The notes: a model not told the origin generated them from the sequence alone. Positions 29,949-38,977 are shown, counted from the stretch's first letter. The stretch is DNA of 64,000 nt from Paenibacillus rhizovicinus (GCF_010365285.1 NZ_CP048286.1:4532501-4596500), one strand, 5' to 3'. A program made the numbers and translations.

Positions 29949-29964
29949 GTTGTAAGCAGGCACT

Positions 29965-30420
29965 ATACGGATCTGCGCTGCGCGCTCTTGCGCCCTGCGC
30001 TGCGTGGCTTGCGCTTTGCGCTCTGCGCTTGGTGCTCTGCGCCCTGCGCTTGGTGCCTTCGCGCCCTGCGCTTGGTGCCTTCGCGCCCTGCGCTTGGTGC
30101 CTTCGCGCCCTGCGCTTGGTGCCTTCGCGCCCTGCGCTTGGTGCCTTCGCGCCCTGCGCTTGGTGCCTTCGCGCCCTGCGCTGGGTGCCTTCGCGCCCTG
30201 CGCTTGGTGCCTTCGCGCCCTGCGCTTGGTGCCTTCGCGCCCTGCGCTTGGTGCCTTCGCGCCCTGCGCTTGGTGCCTTCGCGCCCTGCGCTTGGTGCCT
30301 TCGCGTCCTGCGCTTGGTGCCTTCGCGAATTGCGCTTGGTGATCTGCGCCCTGAGCTTTGCGCCCTGCGCTCTGCGCTCTGCGCTTTGCGTCCTGCACTC
30401 TGTGCTTTGCGCTGCGCTCC
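29965..30420 (+). repeat. 22-bp tandem array (13 units) with heptamer flanks
   Basis: Thirteen 22-bp units from 30039 to 30324, nearly identical (single-base changes in the units at 30171 and 30303), and a decayed unit at 30325. Each unit holds GCGC-CCT-GCGC, a 4-bp triloop hairpin, followed by TTGGTGCCTTC. The flanks 29965-30038 and 30346-30420 are degenerate TGCGCTT/TGCGCTC heptamers, from which the 22-bp unit seems to have grown. No spacers, so not CRISPR. Confidence 0.95.
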
Positions 30421-30479
30421 TACATAAACGTAGCGAACCCAGGAAGCTTTATTTTCAAGTTTTAGCATCATGTTCTAAG

Positions 30480-30614
30480 CTAACGAATCCCAGAGCGCTT
30501 ATACATGCGAAATCGAGCGGAAACAAGCGAGGTGAGGCCGAATAGCGCTTGTAGGGTTCGTTAGAATTCAAAATAGCCGCTTAAGCCAGCGATAAGGCTA
30601 ATAGGATTCGTTAG
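30480..30614. repeat. Palindromic repeat with three related arms
   Basis: Arm 30480-30502 (CTAACGAATCCCAGAGCGCT...) is complementary to arm 30541-30564 (AATAGCGCTTGTAGGGTTCG...), and a third arm at 30591-30614 (ATAGGATTCGTTAG) repeats the second. This is the layout of REP/BIME-like dispersed elements. Confidence 0.65.
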
Positions 30615-30725
30615 GAATGCGGAGGCCCGTGCATAGGCTGCTGCGACGTTTGAAGCTCCGCCGCGACAAAGTAATTATCGCTCAATGCGAACAAGGTGTT
30701 GGCACCTGGAAGCCAACCGCCTCTC

Positions 30726-31024
30726 GGAAAGCCACCCGGCACCCGGGAAAGCCACCCGGCACCCGGGAAAGCCACCCGGCACCCGGGAAAGCCACCCGGC
30801 ACCCGGGAAAGCCACCCGGCACCCGGGAAAGCCACCCGGCACCCGGGAAAGCACCCGGCACCCGGGAAAGCCACCCGGCACCCGGGAAAGCCACCCGGCA
30901 CCCGGGAAAGCCACCCGGCACCCGGGAAAGCCACCCGGCACCCGGGAAAGCCACCCGGCACCCGGGAAAGCACCCGGCACCCGGGAAAGCCACCCGGCAC
31001 CCGGCAAAGCACCCGGCACCCGGG
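30726..31024 (+). repeat. 19/20-bp tandem array (15 units)
   Basis: Fifteen head-to-tail units beginning GCCACCCGGC at 30731 and running to 31024. Twelve units have 20 bp; the units at 30851, 30970 and 31009 lack one C. Every unit contains CCCGG-CAC-CCGGG, a 5-bp triloop hairpin and a SmaI-type CCCGGG. No relation in sequence to the 22-bp array 400 bases away. Confidence 0.95.
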
Positions 31025-31276
31025 CCTCCTGCCCGCATCGAATCCGGATGCCGATACATATCGCTACAAAATGTCTCTCGATTACAGCAGGCATACCTGT
31101 TCCGCACACTCGCGGAACGCAAGTGCGGAAGGAATCAAACGCTATAAACGCCGTCATACAGGAAGTCATAAAAACACTAACAAAGGCACATTACAGCATA
31201 GACATATTAAGATACGGAATGTATCATAGTGGTGCGTGTCATGTTATGTCAAACAGGGTTGAGAGGAGATGAAGGA

Positions 31277-34200
31277 ATGAGCAGGAAGTTCAAATGGCTG
31301 AAGACGCTGAGCCTGATGAGTTTGTTGCTGGGCAGCGCGAACGGGCTGTTCGCAGCAGGCCAGGCAAGCGCGGATGCCGGGAGCGGGACGGGAAGCGCCG
31401 TAACGTTCGACGGAACGGGCAAATTCAAAGACACCTTAGATACGCTGGACAATGTGTTCATGGAAGCAGGAGTAAACGCGACGGGGGGCTTGGTGACGGG
31501 ACCCGGCGATCTGTATTACTATGCCGGCAGCACGAGTTTTAAAGGCGTGGCCATTGATGTAAACGCTAACAAATGGTCGCTGAATTTCACGGCCTCCGAC
31601 GAATTGAAAGTGTTCGAGGCTACGTACGACAGCGGCACCGGGACGTTTACGGACGGCAACGAAGTAACGATGGTGCGGAAGCTGAAACCGGATCTGGTGA
31701 CTTCCCACGAACAATTATTAGCTTCGTACGTCTCCGGGAAGATGACGGCGGGAACCAAGTATCTACATATCCGTTTACCGTTGGCCAGCCATTTTATCGA
31801 TTCGGGCAGCTATGCCAATTTCGCTTTGGATAACGTGACGCTGACGAGCACGGCGTCGTCTTCGGCGGCGAACGATTACATCTCGGACAGGCTGGGGGAT
31901 CTCAGCAAGCTTGCTCCCGGCGCGGATACGAGCAATTTGAGCGTCGTCAGCTTCGCCAGCTCGATCTGGGACGCGCGAACATTCAGCAATCTGGCGATCG
32001 TCGAACGCGCTGACGCGACGAAGGCCGATCAAGGGCTGACGTACGAGGTTCCGGAAGGCAAAGAGGTCAAGAGCGTGTACGCGGAAGGTTACTTCAACTT
32101 CGTGCCGTCGAAATATTTTGAGGTTTGGACCTCGCCGGACGGCGCGACGTACACGAACGCGACGCAAAGCAGCTCCTATCATAAACCGATTACAGCCTAT
32201 AACTCTGATTGGCTGCCGACAACGATCGATATCGGCAGCTTGCCTGCGGGCACGCGCTTCGTGCAGGTCCGCATGCCTGCCTTTACGTCGGGCGAGCTGT
32301 ACGGCATCAAGCATCCTCGGATGACACGCGTGGCCATCGGCTACGGCGATCCGTCGGGCGACAGCACGCCGGTTGAGACGCCGGGACAGACGACGATCAA
32401 GCAGGGAACCGGACCGATCTCGATTAACGGTTCCATCGACCTGGACGACGAAGGACGCCCGACGGGCGAATGGCAGGGCGCGAACGCCATTACGCTGACG
32501 GGCATTACGGATACGAACGGCAATTATCATGGCGCCAAAGTGTATTTCAAATACGATGCCGACAATCTGTATGTCGGTGCGGTCATTCAAGATCCGACGC
32601 CGATGATCAATGAAAGCACCGGCAACGGCATCTGGGCCGGGGATAATCTCGAGCTGTTCTTCGGCACGGAGGATCTGGACTACAGCCAGCATCCGGACAA
32701 GAAGAACACGATGCTCGAGAGCGACGTGCAGGTCGTCATCAGCGGAAGCATCAGCAACGGCCCGCAATCTTATGTGTACCGCAACTCGAACTTCTCCTAT
32801 CCAACGATTCCGCTTGCGGGAACGAAAGCGGCTGACGGCCTGAGCTACACGCTGGAAGCGGCGATTCCGCTCAGCGAGCTCGGCATTACGAACCCGTGGG
32901 ACCACAAGAGCATGCTGCTCAATTCCGTGCTGAACGACGGCAGCTCGAGCGGCCGGGGACAGTGGGGCTGGACGACAACGGGCGAATCCGTGAAGAAGAA
33001 CAGAGGGCAGTGGGGAAAAGCCGATCTGGAAGCCGGCACGGCCCCCGCGCAAGACGTCTCTGTCGATGTCAGCGTCGATAGCGGCACGAACCGGATTACG
33101 GTTTCCGGCCAAGCGGCGAGCGTAACGGGCAAAGACATTACGCTGCTCGTCACCGATCCGAACGGCGCGATCGCTTATATCGATCAAGCGCCGAGCGACG
33201 ATGAAGGACGCTATTCCTTCACGTTCCCGATTACGGGCACCAATTATGCGAGCGGCCTCTACACGGCGACCGTCGGCGGAGACGGCATTGGACGTCCGAC
33301 GAACGCGACGTTCTCGTTCACGCCGGGCGAACCGGGGCCGATCGATTTGGGCGAACCGAGAGGAACGCTCAGCGGCCCGGCAAGCGCCGCAGCAGGCAGC
33401 AGCATTCAGCTGGAAGCGGGCTTCCTCGGCAGCGATCAAAGCCTCAACATGATGCAGGCCGTCATTCATTATGACAAGGATAAGCTGGCCTTCGCCGTTG
33501 ATCCGGAGAATGCCGACCGGCTCGCCGAGGGTGTTATCACCTCCGCCGTATCGGGACTAAGCGTGCTCGATGCCGCGATCAAGCCGGACCAAGGCCAAAT
33601 TCTGGTGCTGCTGGGCAGCACGAATCCGGATTTTGCCGCGCAAGGGCATTTGTTTAACTTGAACGCTACGGTGAAAGCGGATGCCGCCGCAGGCGAGACT
33701 ACGGTTTCGATGCAGCAGTTCCAGCTCTCGAACGAGACGACGATCATTAACGCGGCGGACAGCTCGGCCGTCATCCAATTGACCGTGGCCGACCATTCCG
33801 CGCTGATCGAGGCGATCGCCGATGCGCAGCATACGCACGATACGGCGGTGGCGGGCAGCGAAGCGGGTCAATATCCTGCAAGCGCCATAAGCGGGCTGCA
33901 AAGCGCGATCGACGCGGCGCAGGCGGTAGCGGATAACGCGGCTGCGAGCCAAGAAGAGCTTGCAACTGCGATAACCGGGCTGAACGACGCGGTCTCGGCG
34001 TTCTTGAACAGCGTCAATATTCCGCAAGCGGATGCGGATAAAACAGCGCTTGGTCACGCGATCGACGCAGCTCAATCGACGTATGACGCAGCCGCGGAAG
34101 GCAGCAAGGTCGGCCAATATCCGCAAGCGGCTAAAGCAGCGCTGGCGGCGGCAATCGGCCAAGCCAACGAAGTGTTCCACAACGCAAGCGCGCTTCAAGC

Positions 34201-34456
34201 GGTTGTCGATCAGGCAGTTACGACGCTGCAAGCGGCCGTTCAAACGTTCACGGGACAATTCATCTCGCTTGTACCGGGCGCAACGCATATTACGATCCAG
34301 GATCTCTCCATCCTTGCCAAATTCTTCGGCATGACATCGGAGGATCCGAACTGGTCGAGCATCGAGAAGGCGGATATGTTCGACGAAGGCGAGATCACGA
34401 TCCGCTCGCTCGCCGCGATCGCCCAATTGATTACCAACAACTGGCTGAACGAATAG
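31277..34456 (+). CDS. Large secreted scaffold-like protein: CBM9-like, cohesin-like, FIVAR-like x2 and dockerin-like modules
   Basis: 1059 residues. Signal peptide with cleavage near GQASA (about residue 35). Then two related N-terminal beta modules (about 40-200 and 200-370; each ends with a T-x-x-VQVRMP or YLHIRLP strand). A CBM9-like domain follows (about 385-590: ISINGSIDLDD, DADNLYVGAVIQD, GDNLELFFG, YTLEAAIPLSELGI), an Ig-like domain, a cohesin-like domain (about 700-850: NMMQAVIHYDKDKLAF, GQILVLLGST), two three-helix FIVAR-like repeats each with GQYP, and a dockerin-like end (ITIQDLSILAKFFGM and GEITIRSLAAIAQLI) whose first calcium loop is degenerate. No catalytic domain is recognised. 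ATG at 31277 after GGAG. First gene of the secreted-protein locus. Confidence 0.88.
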   Translation: MSRKFKWLKTLSLMSLLLGSANGLFAAGQASADAGSGTGSAVTFDGTGKFKDTLDTLDNVFMEAGVNATGGLVTGPGDLYYYAGSTSFKGVAIDVNANKWSLNFTASDELKVFEATYDSGTGTFTDGNEVTMVRKLKPDLVTSHEQLLASYVSGKMTAGTKYLHIRLPLASHFIDSGSYANFALDNVTLTSTASSSAANDYISDRLGDLSKLAPGADTSNLSVVSFASSIWDARTFSNLAIVERADATKADQGLTYEVPEGKEVKSVYAEGYFNFVPSKYFEVWTSPDGATYTNATQSSSYHKPITAYNSDWLPTTIDIGSLPAGTRFVQVRMPAFTSGELYGIKHPRMTRVAIGYGDPSGDSTPVETPGQTTIKQGTGPISINGSIDLDDEGRPTGEWQGANAITLTGITDTNGNYHGAKVYFKYDADNLYVGAVIQDPTPMINESTGNGIWAGDNLELFFGTEDLDYSQHPDKKNTMLESDVQVVISGSISNGPQSYVYRNSNFSYPTIPLAGTKAADGLSYTLEAAIPLSELGITNPWDHKSMLLNSVLNDGSSSGRGQWGWTTTGESVKKNRGQWGKADLEAGTAPAQDVSVDVSVDSGTNRITVSGQAASVTGKDITLLVTDPNGAIAYIDQAPSDDEGRYSFTFPITGTNYASGLYTATVGGDGIGRPTNATFSFTPGEPGPIDLGEPRGTLSGPASAAAGSSIQLEAGFLGSDQSLNMMQAVIHYDKDKLAFAVDPENADRLAEGVITSAVSGLSVLDAAIKPDQGQILVLLGSTNPDFAAQGHLFNLNATVKADAAAGETTVSMQQFQLSNETTIINAADSSAVIQLTVADHSALIEAIADAQHTHDTAVAGSEAGQYPASAISGLQSAIDAAQAVADNAAASQEELATAITGLNDAVSAFLNSVNIPQADADKTALGHAIDAAQSTYDAAAEGSKVGQYPQAAKAALAAAIGQANEVFHNASALQAVVDQAVTTLQAAVQTFTGQFISLVPGATHITIQDLSILAKFFGMTSEDPNWSSIEKADMFDEGEITIRSLAAIAQLITNNWLNE

Positions 34457-34505
34457 CGCAGCCTGCTAAACGAATACGGAAGCCGGTTAAACGAATACCG
34501 AAATC
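34443..34505 (+). repeat. 21-bp repeat, three units, spanning a stop codon
   Basis: Units at 34443, 34464 and 34485 share the core GCTAAACGAATAC (first unit GCTGAACGAATAG). The first unit contains the stop codon of the scaffold-like gene (TAG, 34454-34456). Confidence 0.8.
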
Positions 34506-34647
34506 GGCAAGCCGCGGCTGGTTTGCCCCGGGCGGGACGCATGAAGCGCGTTCCGCTTCGGGCAGGCAGCGCAGAGCATAGGGGAAGAGGGCGGCAGGCC
34601 GTTTACAGGTTGTACGATGCCAAGATGAATCAAGGAGGATAAGGGAG

Positions 34648-37557
34648 ATGAAAGCGAGCAAGCGATGGAAGGCATGTCTATTGGCAGCCTTAGGCGCATT
34701 AACGTTGCAGTTGGCCGACGTCGGGACGTTCGCGTCCGGTACGGCAGCGGCCGAAGCGGCCGGCACGACCTATTATGTGGATTCCGTTTCGGGCAACGAT
34801 TCGAACAGCGGCACGAGCACGGGGCAGCCTTGGAAGACGCTGGGCAAAATCAGTTCGTTCGGCTTCTCGGGGCAGCTGCATCCCGGCGATCAGGTGCTGC
34901 TGAAATCGGGCAGCGTCTGGAACGCGTCGCTCGATATTGCGTTCTCGGGCAGCGCGGCCGGACAAATTACGATCGGTTCCTATGGCGGCGAAGTCAAACC
35001 GATCATTAATGGCGGCGGCGGCAGTTACGCGGTACGGATAGAGAACCGGCAATATATTACGGTACAGGACATTGAGATCACGAACTTCAACGCCGCGAAA
35101 CCGAACGATTACAAGACGGAGTTCCACAGGCGTTCAGGCGTATGGGTCATCTCCCATCATGAGGGCCCGATGAGCGGTATCCAGCTGAAAGACTTGGATA
35201 TCCACGATGTTGCGGGCATCTCGGTGAGCGGGGAGGATTGGGTCACCGACACGGACGGCGAGACGGTCAACAAGAACCACAACGCGGCGATCATGATCAA
35301 CGCCTGGGAGTGGGAAGCGAACGTCCCGGCGGATAAGCACGCGTACTTCAAGGACTTGCTGGTCGAGAACAACCATATTCACGATGTCCAAACGATCGGC
35401 CTCAACATGGACGGCTTCGCGAACGACACGTCGCAGTATCATCAGAACGTCGTCATCCGGGGCAATACGATCGAGCGGACGGGTTCGGACGGCATCGTCG
35501 TCGGCGTGGCCAAGAACCCGCTGATCGAGAACAACGCCGTGTACGATGTCGCGATCAACTCGTACGACTTCAAGTGGATTGCCGGCATTTGGGTATGGAA
35601 AACGGACGGGGCTATCTTCCGGCATAACGAAGTGGCGCGGGTTCATTATTTGAACGCCGCATCGACCGACTCCTCGGCCTTCGACACCGACATCAGCGCG
35701 CAGGGCGATCATGTGTACGAATATAACTATTCGCACGATAATGCCGGCGGGTTCGTCATGGACATGGGGCAATTGCAGAACGGCACGAACTACTACCGGT
35801 ATAACGTCAGCCGCAACGACCAGCATCACCGTTCGTCGGGCAAAACGGTAGAGGTGCACGATACCGGGCTGTTCTACAACAACGTGTTCTACAACGACAA
35901 CGGAGAAGGCTTCCTCTTGTCGGACAATCCGAAGTCGACGTACATCAATAATATTTTCTACACGTCGCAGGGCAGCCAGCCGTATCCGGCCAGTCCGAAA
36001 TTCTACAACAACGACTTCTACGGCGCGACGCCGCCGAGCCAAGGCGTTCGAAACTTGAACGTCGATCCGAAATTCGTCGCCCCGTCGGGCGGCGACGGCA
36101 TGGATAAAGTGGACGGATTTAAGCTGAACGCCAATTCTCCGTTGATCGGCGAAGGCCGCGTCATTGCGGGCAACGGCGGCAAAGACTTCTGGGGCAACGC
36201 GCTCTATACGGGATCGCCGGATATCGGGATGTTCGAAGACCCGGCCAGTACGAAGAACGACACGGCCGCACCTTCCGCGCCGACCGGATTGACGGCGCAG
36301 GAACGGACGGATTCGACGCTGAAGCTGGCATGGACGGCAGCCGAGAACGGCGTGCCGCTGGATGCCGACATCTATAACGCGTCCACGAACGAGAAGGTCG
36401 CTTCGGTCATCATGGCGAATTCGGCCACGTTGACGGGACTGACTGCCGACACGGATTATTCGTTTTACGTGAAGGCGCGGGATCTGTCGGGCAACGTTTC
36501 GCCTGCCAGCAGCACGCTTGCGGTTCGGACGACGAGCGCGTCGATCATCGTGGACGATGCGGATGCCGCGAAGACGGGTACGTGGACGGCTGCCACTGGC
36601 GGGAATGCGAACGGGTTCGTATACGCCGCGAAGGGAAGCGGCGCGAAGACGATCCAGTGGACGCCGAACTTAACGAACGGCGGTTACTATGGCGTGTACT
36701 ACTGGCTGCCGCCGCGGGCATCCAACGAGAGCAGAGCGACGAACGCCGTGTTTACCGTTCAATTCGCCGGCGGTACGAAGTCGTACACGGTCAATGAATA
36801 CACGTCCGCGACAGGGCAGTGGCTGCTGCTCGGCAACCATAAGTTCGAGGCCGGCACGGGCGGTTCCGTTACGCTCAGCGATAACGCCAACGATAAAGTG
36901 GTCGCAGACGCGGTGAGGTTCCAATATCTGGCCGACTTCGGGCCGGAGAGCATGACTTCGGTGACGGTAACGCCCGGCAAGCAGCAGTTGAAGACCGGAG
37001 ACAGCACGCCGCTGTCCGTCATCGGAGCGGACGCTGCCGGCAAGACGCTGGATCTGAAGACGGAGGGCGTCGCCATTGCGTACCATAGCGATGCGCCAAC
37101 GATCGCATCCGTCTCGGCTCAAGGAGTCGTGACCGCAGTCGCGGCGGGGACGGCGCATATTCAAGCGGTCGTCACCATTAACGGCCATGACATTGCCTCG
37201 AATGCGGCGGCTATTATCGTCGGCAACGGGTTGACCGTCTCGGCGCCGGTCTTCACGAACGGCGAAGGCGCGCCGATCACGACGCTCCAGCCGAGCGGCA
37301 TCGTGAAGGTATCGACGACGATCGTCAACTCCACGGACGCCGATCAGGGCGTGACGCTGATCGTTGGCGTGTACAATTCGAACGGTCTGCTGCTGTCGAC
37401 GACGGAGAATGCGAACGTGAAGTCCTTCACGAACCGTACGCTGACGGCGACGATCGTGCTGCCGGCGAATACGAACGGCGTGAGCATCAAGGCATTCGTA
37501 TGGGACGGCAAATCGACGTTGCACCCGCTGGCGGGGAAAACGTTGTTCCCGCACTGA
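34648..37557 (+). CDS. Secreted right-handed parallel beta-helix protein (first copy), with Fn3, golvesin-like and Big2 domains
   Basis: 969 residues. Signal peptide (to about AAEAA, residue 38). Right-handed beta-helix from TTYYVDSVSGNDSNSGTS to about residue 530, with repeated rungs such as DLLVENNHIHDVQTIGLNMDG, NVVIRGNTIERTGSDGIVVG and NPLIENNAVYDV, the fold of pectate, alginate and glycosaminoglycan lyases and some hydrolases. Then a fibronectin-III domain (SAPTGLTAQERTDSTLKLAW), a golvesin-like domain (IIVDDADAAKTGTW), a Big2 Ig domain (VTVTPGKQQLKTGDSTPLSV) and a final beta domain. Substrate cannot be told. AAGGAGG precedes the ATG. A SurA-like gene follows, as behind the paralogue at 47393. 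Confidence 0.9.
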   Translation: MKASKRWKACLLAALGALTLQLADVGTFASGTAAAEAAGTTYYVDSVSGNDSNSGTSTGQPWKTLGKISSFGFSGQLHPGDQVLLKSGSVWNASLDIAFSGSAAGQITIGSYGGEVKPIINGGGGSYAVRIENRQYITVQDIEITNFNAAKPNDYKTEFHRRSGVWVISHHEGPMSGIQLKDLDIHDVAGISVSGEDWVTDTDGETVNKNHNAAIMINAWEWEANVPADKHAYFKDLLVENNHIHDVQTIGLNMDGFANDTSQYHQNVVIRGNTIERTGSDGIVVGVAKNPLIENNAVYDVAINSYDFKWIAGIWVWKTDGAIFRHNEVARVHYLNAASTDSSAFDTDISAQGDHVYEYNYSHDNAGGFVMDMGQLQNGTNYYRYNVSRNDQHHRSSGKTVEVHDTGLFYNNVFYNDNGEGFLLSDNPKSTYINNIFYTSQGSQPYPASPKFYNNDFYGATPPSQGVRNLNVDPKFVAPSGGDGMDKVDGFKLNANSPLIGEGRVIAGNGGKDFWGNALYTGSPDIGMFEDPASTKNDTAAPSAPTGLTAQERTDSTLKLAWTAAENGVPLDADIYNASTNEKVASVIMANSATLTGLTADTDYSFYVKARDLSGNVSPASSTLAVRTTSASIIVDDADAAKTGTWTAATGGNANGFVYAAKGSGAKTIQWTPNLTNGGYYGVYYWLPPRASNESRATNAVFTVQFAGGTKSYTVNEYTSATGQWLLLGNHKFEAGTGGSVTLSDNANDKVVADAVRFQYLADFGPESMTSVTVTPGKQQLKTGDSTPLSVIGADAAGKTLDLKTEGVAIAYHSDAPTIASVSAQGVVTAVAAGTAHIQAVVTINGHDIASNAAAIIVGNGLTVSAPVFTNGEGAPITTLQPSGIVKVSTTIVNSTDADQGVTLIVGVYNSNGLLLSTTENANVKSFTNRTLTATIVLPANTNGVSIKAFVWDGKSTLHPLAGKTLFPH

Positions 37558-37564
37558 TCGCAGC

Positions 37565-37690
37565 CGATCCGCAAGGATGCAAACTTATCGGGTCGGATGT
37601 AAACCGATCCGTCCGGAAACAAACTGATCCGCAAGGATGAAACCGATCCGTACGGAAACAAAATGATCCACCTAAATGCAACTGATTCCA
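37565..37690 (+). repeat. Degenerate 19/20-bp tandem repeat behind a stop codon
   Basis: About six units starting at 37565, 37585, 37605, 37625, 37644 and 37664, consensus near CGATCCGNNNGGATGAAAC. Units alternate ATCC-GCAA-GGAT and TCCG-TA-CGGA, so pairing is kept while bases change. The stop-codon context CACTGATCGCAG (37552-37563) itself resembles a unit. Confidence 0.75.
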
Positions 37691-37741
37691 GCCTGTTTCA
37701 ATTCGGCTTGAAGCCGTCTATCCGAAGGGAGATTTGCGACG

Positions 37742-38866
37742 ATGAGAAACGCTGTCTTGAAATCACCGGCGCGTCCGCTGGCTGCGCGGACGCCCGCATT
37801 CTTCTTCCAGAAGCGGCTTCAAGTCATGCTCATGACCGCTGCCGCGCTGCTGCTTGCCGTCATCGCCGCGGCGCTGCTGCTGCATCTGCGGGGAGGCGAT
37901 TCCGGGCCCCGCGTTACCGCGACCGTTAACGGAGAGCCTATCGCGAGAGAAGAACTCCAGCAAGCGATGGCGCTGCAGAAGGCGAAGACGGCGGCGTATT
38001 TCAAAGCCCAGTACGGCGCGGACGACGAAGCGGGCTTCTGGACCAAAGCGTACGGAGGCGAAGTGCCGCTCGAGAAGCTGAAGAAGGACGCGCTCGCGCA
38101 AGCCGTGCAGCTTAAAGTCCAGCAGGCGATGGCGAAGCGCGAAGGGCTGACGGACGACATTGCGTATGCCTCGTTTCTGAAACGATTGAAGGCGGAGAAC
38201 AAGCGCAGGGCGAATGCAGAGGATGATCAGCCTGGCGTATACGGGCCGAAGCAGTACAGCGAGGCCGCTTACTACAGCCTGATCAATTCCGATTTGCTCG
38301 GCGCCTTGAAGAACAAGCTCGAAGCCGCCATGACGTGGTCGGACGATCAGCTTCGCGCCTTCTATGATGCGCATGCGGCGGAACAGTTTACGGAACGGGC
38401 GGCGATTCAAGCCGACACGATCTCCGTCCCGTACGGCGACGGCGCAGCCATGAATGCCACGGAAGCGGAGACGGCGGTGAAATCTATCGCGGAGAAGCTC
38501 GATACGGGCATGTCCGCGACCGCTGCCGCGGCTGCGTTCCAGGGAGAAGCGGCCGTCGCGACAGTCAAGCTTGACGCCGATACGGCCAGGGCGGCGAATC
38601 TCGAGACGCCGATGCTCTTGTCGAAGGTGCAGCGGCTTCAAGCGGGTCAGCACACCGGCATATTCCGCGAGAACGGCGCCTACGTTATTGCCGTGGTGAC
38701 GGAACGCGCAGAAGGAAAGACGCATTCGTTCGAAGAGGTCAAGGAGGGCATCGCGGCTCAGCTGGCCGACGAAGCCTACGGCGCGCTCGTCGACAAGGCC
38801 GTGCGCACCGCCGCGATCGCCATTGACCATGAGGTTTACGATGGCATCGGCCCCGATAATCAATAA
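37742..38866 (+). CDS. Membrane-anchored SurA/PpiC-like foldase (first copy)
   Basis: 374 residues. A basic N-terminus, one membrane segment (about 29-47, MLMTAAALLLAVIAAALLL), then an extracytoplasmic part that begins TATVNGEPIAREELQQA, the SurA N-terminal chaperone start, with FWTKAYGGEVPLEKLKK and ENKRRA. The last third (GQHTGIFRENGAYVIAVVTERAEG) looks like a parvulin (PpiC) rotamase core, perhaps degenerate. No lipobox, unlike PrsA. Paralogue at 50058 with the same block order. Both genes directly follow a beta-helix gene. Start ATG has GGGAG upstream. Confidence 0.88.
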   Translation: MRNAVLKSPARPLAARTPAFFFQKRLQVMLMTAAALLLAVIAAALLLHLRGGDSGPRVTATVNGEPIAREELQQAMALQKAKTAAYFKAQYGADDEAGFWTKAYGGEVPLEKLKKDALAQAVQLKVQQAMAKREGLTDDIAYASFLKRLKAENKRRANAEDDQPGVYGPKQYSEAAYYSLINSDLLGALKNKLEAAMTWSDDQLRAFYDAHAAEQFTERAAIQADTISVPYGDGAAMNATEAETAVKSIAEKLDTGMSATAAAAAFQGEAAVATVKLDADTARAANLETPMLLSKVQRLQAGQHTGIFRENGAYVIAVVTERAEGKTHSFEEVKEGIAAQLADEAYGALVDKAVRTAAIAIDHEVYDGIGPDNQ

Positions 38867-38879
38867 ACCGCTTGCCGTT

Positions 38880-38977
38880 GCAAGCAGCAATCCGCAAGCG
38901 GCAGTCCGCAAGCGGCAGTCCGCAAGCAGCAATCCGCAAGCGGCAATCCGCAAGCGGCAGTCCGCAAGCAGCAACCC
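38880..38977 (+). repeat. 14-bp tandem repeat, seven units
   Basis: Seven exact-length units starting at 38880, consensus GCAAGCGGCAGTCC, with A/G changes only at three positions. Each junction forms CCGC-AA-GCGG. It begins 13 bases behind the stop codon of the SurA-like gene and ends just before its terminator. Confidence 0.9.

Larger units (their letters stand above)
29949..31276. other. 1.3-kb non-coding island with two minisatellites
   Basis: No credible gene. The island holds a 22-bp array with heptamer flanks (29965-30420), a palindromic element (30480-30614), a 19/20-bp array (30726-31024) and a promoter-like AT-rich stretch before the next gene (31150-31260, for example TATCAT near 31221). 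Open frames across the arrays exist on both strands only because the repeats lack stop codons. Confidence 0.8.

Noticed and set aside
29813..30545. Open frames across the 22-bp array (LVPSRPALGAFAPCAWC-type repeats)
   Set aside because: Same reason: a 22-bp unit read in three frames gives an artificial 22-residue repeat, and the array lies behind the TerC gene terminator.
29965..31024. CRISPR array
   Set aside because: Units are directly adjacent with no unique spacers, and no cas gene is in the window.
30675..31272. Open frames on both strands across the 20-bp array, with repeats such as HPGKPPGTRES or FPGCRVAFPGAGW
   Set aside because: All frames stay open because the repeat lacks stop codons; unit length is not a multiple of three, there is no ribosome-binding site, and single-base deletions in three units are tolerated.
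31775..33469. 564-codon open frame antisense to the scaffold-like gene
   Set aside because: Arginine-rich mirror frame with no domain and no start signal; the sense strand codes well-formed domains.
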